64,000 nt of DNA from Fischerella sp. PCC 9605 (GTDB taxonomy: Bacteria > Cyanobacteriota > Cyanobacteriia > Cyanobacteriales > Nostocaceae). The notes beneath the pieces are model-generated. The model did no database searches and was not told the origin of the DNA. It worked only from the letters and a program-made list of their open reading frames with translations. The stretch spans positions 676,518 to 740,517 of the forward strand of contig NZ_KI912148.1 in assembly GCF_000517105.1 (NCBI RefSeq). Direction: 5' to 3'. Below, piece after piece: positions 16,893 through 25,017 of the stretch. The translations under genes were made by a program, and so were the position numbers. The first letter of the stretch is position 1; each line of letters starts with the position of its first letter.

Positions 16893-19046
16893 ATGTCATC
16901 GGATCTTGCAGGCAATTCCCTAAATACGGCTAGAAGTTTCACGATTACAACCAATTCCCAAATTTTTACTGATAAAATCTCTCTAAAAGATCCAAACGAT
17001 TATTACAAATTCACCCTTGAGTGTCGTAGTAGCTTTCAGCTTGCCTTGACTGGCTTGAAAGCAAATGCCAATGTCCAGCTAATTCAGGATGGAAACGGTA
17101 ATGGTATTGCAGATAGGCGAGAAGTAATTGCTTCTTCCCAGCGTAGTGGCAACAAAGCTGAATTAATCGACACAACCTTGGAAGCTGGGACTTATTACAT
17201 TCGAGTTTACCCCAAGGATAAAGCAAAAACCAAATATGACTTAAGTGTTTGTGCAACGCCGATTGATAATGCCGGTAACACCCTCGATACTGCCTACGCG
17301 ATCGGTAGCATTCCCATTAATTCAGAAGCTATCACCTACAGAGATTGGGTAGGTAATTCAGATATCAACGACTACTACAAATTGAGCTTTGACAGCACTG
17401 CCGACTTGAAATTAACATTAAAAGATTTGAGTGCTGATGCAGATGTACGCTTGCTGAACTTCCAAGGAGATATCTTAGCGGCTTCTGCAAATGTGGGCAT
17501 TACAAGTGAATTAATCACTAGCACTTTGGCTGCTGGGACTTACTATATACAGGTTTACCCGTATGACAGCAGCCAAACTTTTTATGATTTATGCCTATTA
17601 TTAACGATGCCTGCTGTTGGTGGAGACTCTACAGGGGCGATTCCTACTTCTAGTGAAGAACAGGGACTAGCAAATAATTCCAATAGCACACCTGCTATTT
17701 CTGCCATCAATCAACCAACGCTGAGGGCAGACACATTTACATATCTACCTGACTCTATACAGACAGTATTCTCAGGCAAAGGTAATATTGACTTTGGTAG
17801 TGGAGGGCGAGATCTACTCGATCTTTCTGCTTTTTCATCTGCACAAGTCCAAGAATTAAATTTTGCAAATTTCGACTTTACAAAATTCAGCTTTGCAAAT
17901 ACCAATGCAACTACTAGAAATCAGGGCGTACTTTACGATCCCTATGACATAGTTAATCTAAGTCAAGCACGTGTATTTGATGCCATAACTGTTGATGGCA
18001 AGCAAATTTTGTTTGAGAGTATTGACACCATTAAATTATCAGATACTGTCATTGACTTATCAGTAATACCCAATGACGCCCTGTTTAATCAACAATGGAA
18101 CCTGCATGTAATGGATGTTCACAAAGCTTGGCGGTTCACAACAGGTTCAGATAATGTCCTAATTGGGATTGAAGATACAGGATTGGCATTTGATCTTAAC
18201 GGTAATATTCACTCCGACCTCCGAACAACAAATGTGATTAATTCCAATTCTTTTGATGAATGGTCATATTTTTCTCACGGTACTCTAGTTCAAGGAGCGA
18301 TCGCTGCTACTAGCAACAATGATATAGGCATAGCTGGAATCAACTGGAATTCTCAGGTTATGCATATCGATGTAGTTGGTACTAACCCAGATGATTATGA
18401 TTTGGCTGGTGCAACACAAGCATTAATCGATTGGGCAAATAGTCAAAGTAAAACTTTAGTCATTAACCTCAGCTTATCTGGTGGTTACTCACAACGATTT
18501 GAACAATTAATTGCTAATAATCAGAACAATGTCTTGTTCGCGATCGCTACTGGTAACGATAACCAAAATGCTATTTCGAGTCCCGCCGATTTAGCTAATA
18601 AATACGAGAATGTCATCGCCGTAGGTGCTTGTTGGGGAACTAAAGATTACTATGGCAATCTTAAAACACCAGGGACACGTGTTGATTATCTTAGCGAAGG
18701 TGTACAGTGGTGGGGTTCCAATTACGGCACAGGTTTAACTTTCGTAGCACCATCAGAGTACGCTTCTACCCATGCTACTCGTAATGAATCCGAGCCGTTT
18801 TACAATTATTTCGACTACACTAGCTATTTCAATGGAACTTCCGCATCCACACCCAATATTACAGGAGTTGCGTCATTGGTATGGAGTGTGAATAGAGGAC
18901 TAACTGCAAAACAGATACGGGAAATTCTCGCAGAAACTGCTTATGATTTGGGCGATCCTGGCTATGATACAGTTTACGGCTACGGAATTGTAAATGCTGA
19001 TGCTGCTATACGGCGATCGCTGGCTCATAAAAATTATGAATTATGA
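16893..19046 (+). CDS. S8 (subtilisin-like) serine protease with two N-terminal PPC-like domains
   Basis: 717 residues. Two tandem pre-peptidase-like beta domains occupy about residues 5-115 and 120-230, each opening with a GN-L-TA motif (GNSLNTARSF, GNTLDTAYAI) and ending in AGTYYIRVYP/AGTYYIQVYP. A linker follows, and from about residue 400 a subtilisin domain. The catalytic triad is complete: Asp428 in IGIEDTGLAF, His462 in SHGTLVQGAI and Ser650 in NGTSASTPN. No N-terminal signal peptide is visible, so Sec export is unlikely. The PPC-like domains and the nearby ABC exporter make type I secretion a reasonable guess, although no GGxGxDxxx calcium repeats are obvious. Confidence 0.9.
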   Translation: MSSDLAGNSLNTARSFTITTNSQIFTDKISLKDPNDYYKFTLECRSSFQLALTGLKANANVQLIQDGNGNGIADRREVIASSQRSGNKAELIDTTLEAGTYYIRVYPKDKAKTKYDLSVCATPIDNAGNTLDTAYAIGSIPINSEAITYRDWVGNSDINDYYKLSFDSTADLKLTLKDLSADADVRLLNFQGDILAASANVGITSELITSTLAAGTYYIQVYPYDSSQTFYDLCLLLTMPAVGGDSTGAIPTSSEEQGLANNSNSTPAISAINQPTLRADTFTYLPDSIQTVFSGKGNIDFGSGGRDLLDLSAFSSAQVQELNFANFDFTKFSFANTNATTRNQGVLYDPYDIVNLSQARVFDAITVDGKQILFESIDTIKLSDTVIDLSVIPNDALFNQQWNLHVMDVHKAWRFTTGSDNVLIGIEDTGLAFDLNGNIHSDLRTTNVINSNSFDEWSYFSHGTLVQGAIAATSNNDIGIAGINWNSQVMHIDVVGTNPDDYDLAGATQALIDWANSQSKTLVINLSLSGGYSQRFEQLIANNQNNVLFAIATGNDNQNAISSPADLANKYENVIAVGACWGTKDYYGNLKTPGTRVDYLSEGVQWWGSNYGTGLTFVAPSEYASTHATRNESEPFYNYFDYTSYFNGTSASTPNITGVASLVWSVNRGLTAKQIREILAETAYDLGDPGYDTVYGYGIVNADAAIRRSLAHKNYEL

Positions 19047-19108
19047 ATTATGAATTACGTCTGATGTGAATTATCAAAACCAATGTTATATCAAGGATTC
19101 TGGGCTTT

Positions 19109-19136
19109 GTAGAGACGCGAAATTTCGCGTCTCTAC
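19109..19136. repeat. 28-base perfect palindrome, GTAGAGACGCG family
   Basis: GTAGAGACGCGAAA joined to its exact complement. Related palindromes with CCATGG cores occur at 31458, 37104 and 54482. Confidence 0.85.
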
Positions 19137-19192
19137 ACCGAAAATACAAGATTTCAGCCTCTAATTCACATTAAGCGTGAATTATGAAATTT

Positions 19193-19303
19193 GGCGTTGC
19201 TGATTGAAAGTATGAAATTGTTAACATGAGATTTACAATTTCTCACTGTAGAAGCAATTCATGAATTGCTTCTACAAAATTCATACCTTAATTCAGCAAC
19301 GCC
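19193..19303. mobile_element. MITE-like element with GGCGTTGCTGA terminal inverted repeats
   Basis: 111 bases bounded by imperfect inverted repeats of about 28 bases beginning GGCGTTGCTGA at both ends. It holds no ORF, and an internal perfect 30-base palindrome (TGTAGAAGCAATTCA and its complement, 19247-19276) sits in the middle. The size and structure fit a non-autonomous transposon. Confidence 0.65.
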
Positions 19304-19427
19304 TGAAATTTTCAGCATTCACCATTCATAATTCTCACCAATCCCCAATCCCCAATAGCCAATTTCATCAATCGAAAAAAATCGATACAAATTGTCTTAA
19401 AGAGTAAAAAACCTAAATTATCGGTAA

Positions 19428-19560
19428 TTATACCAATCCGCATTCGGAACTGTAATTTTGTCATACTGAGCGTAACGAAATGAAGCGAAGTATCTCGCGA
19501 GATTCTACACTCCGCTATCGCTCGATTCAGAATTACACTTTAGAACGCAAATTGGTATTA
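19428..19560. mobile_element. MITE-like element with ATACCAAT terminal inverted repeats
   Basis: About 133 bases with ends ATACCAATCCGCATTC and, on the other strand, ATACCAATTTGCGTTC, i.e. imperfect inverted repeats that continue inward (TGTAATTYTG). No ORF inside. It lies 140 bases before the PRK-like gene. Confidence 0.55.
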
Positions 19561-19702
19561 ACTCAACATTTAGTTACTTAATTTGATAGCAGCATTCATT
19601 TTCCACCTTGAGTTATGTTTCATTAATTTCTAGAATTAGTAAACTGGCATACTATTCAAAATCGCGTTTTACTGTACCTAATATTTTCAGGGGGAAGGAA
19701 GC

Positions 19703-20641
19703 ATGAGCCGTCCAATCATTCTTGGTATTGTTGGTGATAGTGCCGCTGGCAAAACAACACTGACAAAAGGGATTGCTCAGGTACTCGGCCCAGAAAATGT
19801 TACAGTCATCTGCACAGATGATTACCACAAGTACGATCGCAAGCAACGTGCAGAAATTGGTATTACGGCTCTCCATCCTGACTGCAACTATCTGGATATT
19901 ATGCAGCAGCATCTATCGCTGCTCAGGACGGGACAACCAATTCTCAAACCTGTCTACAGTCACAAAACAGGTACATTTGAGGCACCTGTGTATATCAAAC
20001 CCAACAAATTTGTAATTGTTGAAGGATTGCTGGGTTATTCTACTCGTGGTGCTCGCGATTGCTATGATGTGAAAGCTTACCTTGCGCCCCCCGAACCACT
20101 ACGCGCTCAGTGGAAAGTCAAGCGGGATACCCAAAAGCGCGGCTACACAGAAGAACAGGTGCTGGCAGAACTAGAAAAACGGGAACCAGATTCAGAGCAA
20201 TTTATCCGTCCGCAGCGGCAATGGTCAGATATAGTGGTGAGTTTCTATCCACCCAACGACGATATAAACCAAATGAACGGACACCTAAATGTCCGTTTGG
20301 TACTGCGCCCAACAATTCCCCATCCAGATTTTACCCAAATTCTTGGTCTTGGTGAGAATAATTCCATGTCTGCCATCCGTTTAGGACTGGACAGAGATAT
20401 GGGTAAACCAGTTGATGTTTTAGAAGTAGATGGTCATGCAACGTTAGAACAAGTTGACAAGCTAGAACATATGATTTGTGCTGATATGCCCAACTTAAAG
20501 AACATATGCGATCGCGAAAGTAATCCAGAGTTAGGCAAAGTTGCTGGTACGACGGGTGAAACAATCCAAAGCTATCCCCTCGCTCTCACCCAGCTTCTCA
20601 TCACTTATCATATGCTCAAAGCAACACAAACCTATCAGTAA
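19703..20641 (+). CDS. Phosphoribulokinase-family protein, Calvin-type paralog uncertain
   Basis: 312 residues of the PRK/uridine kinase fold. The P-loop is GIVGDSAAGKTTL (residues 8-20), followed by VICTDDYHKYDRKQR and ITALHPDCNYLD. Canonical cyanobacterial PRK is somewhat longer and has cysteines in the P-loop (GDSGCGKST) and in VICLDDYH, forming the thioredoxin/CP12-controlled disulfide. Here the first is Ala15 and only the second (Cys37) remains. It may therefore be a redox-insensitive ribulokinase or a kinase for another sugar phosphate. AGGGGGAAGG lies 6 bases before the ATG. It appears monocistronic. Confidence 0.85.
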   Translation: MSRPIILGIVGDSAAGKTTLTKGIAQVLGPENVTVICTDDYHKYDRKQRAEIGITALHPDCNYLDIMQQHLSLLRTGQPILKPVYSHKTGTFEAPVYIKPNKFVIVEGLLGYSTRGARDCYDVKAYLAPPEPLRAQWKVKRDTQKRGYTEEQVLAELEKREPDSEQFIRPQRQWSDIVVSFYPPNDDINQMNGHLNVRLVLRPTIPHPDFTQILGLGENNSMSAIRLGLDRDMGKPVDVLEVDGHATLEQVDKLEHMICADMPNLKNICDRESNPELGKVAGTTGETIQSYPLALTQLLITYHMLKATQTYQ

Positions 20642-20644
20642 GGT

Positions 20645-20720
20645 GTTAGTTGGTGGTTAGTAGTTAGTGGTTAGTGGGTAGAACAACGACCAACAAACAA
20701 CCAACAACCAACAAAACTTT
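20645..20720. repeat. GTTAGTG / CAACCAA heptamers
   Basis: GTTAGTG-type units followed by CCAACAAA-type units between the PRK-like gene and radC. Confidence 0.75.
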
Positions 20721-20770
20721 AAATATTTTGTCAAATTAGTAGAGATTTTGAGGCCTTACAGGGGATAACT

Positions 20771-20786
20771 AGAGTATAGATACTCT
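20771..20786. promoter_or_regulatory. Perfect 7-2-7 palindrome before radC
   Basis: AGAGTATAGATACTCT, ending 26 bases before the radC ATG. It could be an operator or a small leader hairpin; no known consensus was matched. Confidence 0.35.
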
Positions 20787-20812
20787 TTCATCGTTATTCC
20801 TTTGGTTTGTCT

Positions 20813-21544
20813 ATGACCTATTGCCTCAGAATTGTTGATATGCCTGAGACTGAACGTCCGCGAGAGCGGTTATTGAGTCACGGTTCAAAAGTGTTATCCA
20901 CAGCTGAATTAATAGCAATTCTGCTCGGCACTGGTCAAGGGCCAGGCAAACTTTCCGCTGTGGGCTTAGGACAATACATTCTGCATGAATTGAGTAAATG
21001 CGATCGCGAACCTTTGGCAGTTTTGCGAGATATTAGTGCCGCAGAATTGATGCAAATTCCCGGCATTGGCCCGGCAAAAGCAACAACAATATTAGCAGCA
21101 ATCGAATTAGGTAAACGCGCCTTTCAATCTCGCCCTTCCGATCGTACAGTCATCGATAGCCCAGCTGCTGCCGCCGCTACTCTCAGTCAAGATTTGATGT
21201 GGCAAACGCAAGAACGTTTTGCAGTTGTACTGTTAGATGTAAAAAATCGCTTGTTGGGAACGCAAGTAATTACTATTGGCACAGCTACCGAAACCCTTGC
21301 ACCTCCCCGTGAGATTTTCCGAGAAGTAATTCGCCAAGGTGCGACGCGGCTGATAATAGCACACAATCATCCTTCCGGTAATGTTGAACCTAGCCGCGAA
21401 GATATCGAATTAACCAAACAGTTATTAGCAGGAGCACAATTTTTGGGTATCCCACTGCTAGATCATCTCATTTTGGGTAATGGCGATCATCAAAGTCTGC
21501 GGGAAATTACAACTTTGTGGGAGGAATACCCTCAGGGAGATTGA
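20813..21544 (+). CDS. radC: RadC family JAB/MPN-domain protein
   Basis: 243 residues from the ATG at 20813; a TTG two codons upstream is an alternative. The N-terminal part has a helix-hairpin-helix region ([22 protein letters not shown], residues about 75-96). The C-terminal JAB domain carries the zinc motif [18 protein letters not shown]. RadC was named as a DNA-repair protein, but its biochemical role is unresolved. Its neighbours give no clue; a palindrome lies just upstream. Confidence 0.93.
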   Translation: MTYCLRIVDMPETERPRERLLSHGSKVLSTAELIAILLGTGQGPGKLSAVGLGQYILHELSKCDREPLAVLRDISAAELMQIPGIGPAKATTILAAIELGKRAFQSRPSDRTVIDSPAAAAATLSQDLMWQTQERFAVVLLDVKNRLLGTQVITIGTATETLAPPREIFREVIRQGATRLIIAHNHPSGNVEPSREDIELTKQLLAGAQFLGIPLLDHLILGNGDHQSLREITTLWEEYPQGD

Positions 21545-21639
21545 AGAGAAGATGGGGAGATAAGGATTACCAAAATCAGGAAAAAACCGCGATCGCACTT
21601 CAGTTTGTCTTTTGTCTGTAGGTTCTGCGATCGCATTGT

Positions 21640-22467
21640 TCACGCATAACTTTGTTCGCCCGCCCACAAGTAAAGACCCATCTTGCAGTATTCCTGAAAT
21701 CCTATCCGGCGATATACATTAACTCCCATTTGCGAAGCTTGTAGCATCCCTACGCAGTATCCTAAAGTACGGGCTTTCTGCAAAGCTGCTAATACTACAG
21801 CTGTCGCCAATCCCTGTCTTCGTACTTCTGGGAGTGTGGCGACAAAGTAGATGCCAGCCACTCCTGCATCTAAATACAACTCTGACGTTGCTACAGGCAC
21901 ACCTTTCCACCAACCAATAAAACGTTTATACTGCTCAGAATTTATACCAAGGCTCAGTTCTAGTTCCAACACACGATCAAATTCTGTATCGGGAACCTCG
22001 AAACCGACCATTGCTACTCGCACCCAATGCTTGAGAGTTTCGCTGTCATTGACTAGCGCTATATCCAAATCTGCTGGTAGAGGTAACTGTTGGGGTAAAG
22101 TCGACAAATCTATAGCCATCACGGGCAACTCACTCACACAGTTTAACCCGTGATTTTCCAGATGGATTCTTAAATCAGGTGGTTGGGTTTCTGGCCCTGT
22201 CCACCAAAACATCGGCAACTGTAATGCAGTGTAGTAGTTAAGAGTTTCGGTGATAGTAGTATCGATGTCGTCAGGGTTGAGTTGGGCGCGTAAAACACCG
22301 TTGAAAAATGGAAAGCAAACGCCAGTGGTAAACCGAGTTAAGTTCGATCCGCAGTAGAGTTCGCTGTTGGGTGCATTACCATAGTTGGTCATGAATGCGA
22401 ACAAGTTGTTTTCCAGCGCTGTCACTAAGTTTGGTGCTGATAAATCTTGCAAAACTTTGCCTTGCAT
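21640..22467 (-). CDS. GNAT family N-acetyltransferase
   Basis: 275 residues, with the acetyl-CoA-binding GNAT core in the C-terminal half: AGIYFVATLPEVRRQGLATAVVLAAL (motif A, the R-x-x-G-L-A loop) and later GVNVYRRIGFQEYCKMGLYLW. The N-terminal half (about 150 residues) is a degenerate GNAT-like or substrate domain with no recognisable motif. It starts 17 bases after the ADH gene, so the two share an operon with the CemA-like gene. The acceptor substrate is unknown. Confidence 0.88.
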   Translation of the reverse strand: MQGKVLQDLSAPNLVTALENNLFAFMTNYGNAPNSELYCGSNLTRFTTGVCFPFFNGVLRAQLNPDDIDTTITETLNYYTALQLPMFWWTGPETQPPDLRIHLENHGLNCVSELPVMAIDLSTLPQQLPLPADLDIALVNDSETLKHWVRVAMVGFEVPDTEFDRVLELELSLGINSEQYKRFIGWWKGVPVATSELYLDAGVAGIYFVATLPEVRRQGLATAVVLAALQKARTLGYCVGMLQASQMGVNVYRRIGFQEYCKMGLYLWAGEQSYA

Positions 22468-22484
22468 TTAAAAATCCCAAATCA

Positions 22485-23471
22485 TTAATCAACTACCAAC
22501 ACTGCTGAGCCTTCAATTTTACCACTGCGAAGGGCGTCTAAAGCCTCGTTTGCTTCATTTAATCCAAACAGATTTACCTCTGTTCGGATAGGGACTTTGG
22601 GTGCTAGTGCTAGAAACTCTTCCCCATCTCGGCGAGTAAGGTTAGCAACAGACCGCAAAACCCTTTCTTCCCAAAGAATTTCGTAGGGAAAAGCAGGAAT
22701 ATCACTCATGTGAATACCAGCACAAACTACCACGCCGCCTTTAGCAACTGCACGCAAAGCAGCAGGTACTAGTTTACCGATAGGGGCAAAAATAATTGCT
22801 GCGTCTAATGGTTCTGGAGGTAATTCATCAGAACCACCTGCCCAAACTGCACCCAAATGGCGGGCAAATTCTTGTCCTTCAGTATCGCCAGAACGGGTAA
22901 AGGCAAAGACTTGACGCCCTTGATAACGGGCCAGTTGAATTAAAATATGGGCAGCGGAACCAAAGCCATAAAAACCGAGTTTTTCAGCATCCCCAGTCAT
23001 TCTGTAAGCGCGATAGCCAATTAACCCACCACATAATAGCGGTGCAGCTTGCAAGTCAGGATAGCCCTCTGGAATGGAAAAGCAAAAGCGGTAGTCGGCA
23101 ACAGTATACTCGGCATAACCGCCATCCAGGTTGTATCCAGTAAACTGGGCGTAATCGCAAAGGTTCTCGCGTCCAGACACACAATAACGACAGCGATCGC
23201 AAGTATGACCCAACCAAGGTACGCCAACGCGATCGCCCACACGAAATCTTTCCACTCGTTCCCCTACAGCTTCTACAGTACCCACAATTTGATGCCCAGG
23301 TATCAAAGGTAGTTTTGGGTGTGTCAGTTCTCCATCTACAATATGCAAATCTGTACGACAGACAGCGCAAGCATGAATGCGAATCAGCACCTGTTCAGGA
23401 TTGGGTTTTGGCACAGGTAAATCAGCTAATCGCAGAGGTTGACACGGTGCTTCCAAAAGCATTGCACGCAT
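22485..23471 (-). CDS. Zinc-dependent alcohol dehydrogenase family protein
   Basis: 328-residue medium-chain dehydrogenase that oxidises alcohols or reduces aldehydes with NAD(P). The catalytic zinc site shows CAVCRTDLHIVDGEL and PGHQIVGTVEAVGE. The structural zinc cysteines are in HTCDRCRYCVSGRENLC. A shortened nucleotide loop (LGFYGFGSAAHILIQLA) follows. It is the middle gene of a likely three-gene operon (CemA-like, ADH, GNAT) with gaps of 24 and 17 bases. The physiological substrate cannot be read from the sequence. Confidence 0.92.
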   Translation of the reverse strand: MRAMLLEAPCQPLRLADLPVPKPNPEQVLIRIHACAVCRTDLHIVDGELTHPKLPLIPGHQIVGTVEAVGERVERFRVGDRVGVPWLGHTCDRCRYCVSGRENLCDYAQFTGYNLDGGYAEYTVADYRFCFSIPEGYPDLQAAPLLCGGLIGYRAYRMTGDAEKLGFYGFGSAAHILIQLARYQGRQVFAFTRSGDTEGQEFARHLGAVWAGGSDELPPEPLDAAIIFAPIGKLVPAALRAVAKGGVVVCAGIHMSDIPAFPYEILWEERVLRSVANLTRRDGEEFLALAPKVPIRTEVNLFGLNEANEALDALRSGKIEGSAVLVVD

Positions 23472-23495
23472 AAGCCATTAAAAAATTAAAATTAT

Positions 23496-24365
23496 TTACT
23501 CGTTCATTTCTTTTAATGTAGCCAAGGCTGAAGGTGACAACCGACTGAGATAGCGGAATATCCAGTATTTAAATATAGTGTCTAAAATCACAGGAAATGT
23601 GGCAATAAATAAAAATATCGCGTTGTGGCTTGCTGGCAAACCCAAATGTTCCGCCAATCCTTCCAGAATTACCTCCCAGCCGTGTGGTGAGTGAAACCCT
23701 ACAAATATATCTGTAAACAAAATAATCAAAAAAGCTTTGGCACTATCACTCAGACCATAGATAATTTCATCTATAAATGACTTAACAATTACAATTTCTT
23801 TTTTGCTGGTAACTATAACTAACGCAAAAGCAAATAGTGATAGCATATCAGCAAAAATATTGCTGATAGCGTCACTACCTTTCCTACGAAATTCGTCTGC
23901 TATTTCATGTGTTTTTTGTTTAACCTTTTCTTCTATGATTTCTGGAGAAAGTGAAGGAGATTTAGAAATTAAGCTTTCAAATCTCAGCTTTTCTTCAAAA
24001 AATTTTAATTCATGCAGGGCTTCCTCTTCCATTTCAGAATTGAGAAAAATTTGAGGTGTATTTTTACCTCGAAAATGCTCTACTATTGGGCTTATCAAGA
24101 ATTGCTTAGATATCTGTTGAGTTAAAAGCGGTATAATCACGAGCATCAGCAAAAAGCGTATAGCTGTTCTTGTCCTCTTTCTCGAAATCTGGAATTTTCT
24201 AACAAACTGCTCTTCTGCTTCTGGAGAAAAATCGGCTTTGATTCTATTAATTGTTCTACCAATCGACCTTGGGAAAGCTCCTGTTTTTTGAGAGGCGGGT
24301 GTAACTCTCATTTCATCCATGTTAGATGGATCTGATCTTCCATTGTTTTTGTCATTACTGTTCAT
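23496..24365 (-). CDS. CemA/PxcA family proton-extrusion-type membrane protein
   Basis: 289 residues. The hallmark C-terminal region of CemA (chloroplast envelope) and PxcA (light-induced proton extrusion) is clear: LFTDIFVGFHSPHGWEVILE, then a hydrophobic segment and FKYWIFRYLSRLSPSALATL. There are about four transmembrane segments (near residues 70-90, 170-190, 205-225, 245-265). It lacks the long N-terminal region of full PxcA and so resembles the shorter PxcL-type paralogs. Likely role is control of ion or proton flux across the plasma or thylakoid membrane under changing light. It leads the operon with ADH and GNAT genes. Confidence 0.88.
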   Translation of the reverse strand: MNSNDKNNGRSDPSNMDEMRVTPASQKTGAFPRSIGRTINRIKADFSPEAEEQFVRKFQISRKRTRTAIRFLLMLVIIPLLTQQISKQFLISPIVEHFRGKNTPQIFLNSEMEEEALHELKFFEEKLRFESLISKSPSLSPEIIEEKVKQKTHEIADEFRRKGSDAISNIFADMLSLFAFALVIVTSKKEIVIVKSFIDEIIYGLSDSAKAFLIILFTDIFVGFHSPHGWEVILEGLAEHLGLPASHNAIFLFIATFPVILDTIFKYWIFRYLSRLSPSALATLKEMNE

Positions 24366-25017
24366 TGTTAATGTTGAATAATTTGTAGTTATCTAAGACA
24401 AGGCGGCAGGTTGGCTCAACATAATGTCTTAAATATATGTTTAGTTTATAGCTTTACAACTCTTAACATAATTCCCGTACAAACATTTATCAGGTTTTGG
24501 AGGAACCTCTGTTGAGCTTATTTAATGTGTAATCAATTTGGCATCAAAGACACATAGATGCTCCTCCAAATTTCTTGCTTGTCTATCCTGTGACATCAGT
24601 CTCAAGTATTCTCTCTGAGGCTAAACAGGATTAAGCGATCGCAATTATCAGTGAAATTTAGCAATCTATTGTTTAATGAATTAGGGTGGGTGCAAACTGA
24701 CAATCAATGTTACTGGTTGCTCGTTAGTAGTTTTTGTATCAGAAATATATTGCAGTTATTCTACTAGATGTACAAGCATTGATAGTAAGGTGTGAAGACC
24801 AGCCCTTTCAAGGAGGGTGAAAAATCTGCTTTCATTGCCTGGTTTTTGCTGATTCCACTTGGTGTCTTAGTGTCTTGGTGGTTCATAAAATTTATTTTTT
24901 CACCACCAAGACACCAAGACACGAAGAAAACTTCTTGCTTGTGGCTCGTACTGCTAACGCAGTCGCTACAATTTCCAACAGATAGATTGCACAATTTGGC
25001 CTGCGAAATCAACTTCT
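24366..25017. other. Long intergenic region with inverted repeats
   Basis: No supported gene in 650 bases. It contains a distant 9-base inverted repeat TTTGGAGGA (24496) / TCCTCCAAA (24562), a HIP1 site and the CTTGGTGTC inverted repeat at 24858-24926. ORFs on both strands across that repeat are artefacts of it. Confidence 0.6.
24858..24926. repeat. CTTGGTGTCTTAGTG inverted repeat element
   Basis: Arms of about 26 bases (left CTTGGTGTCTTAGTG..., right ...CACCAAGACACGAAG) around an AT-rich loop. The same element occurs at 48090-48152 and, interrupted, at 58915-59017. Confidence 0.75.
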
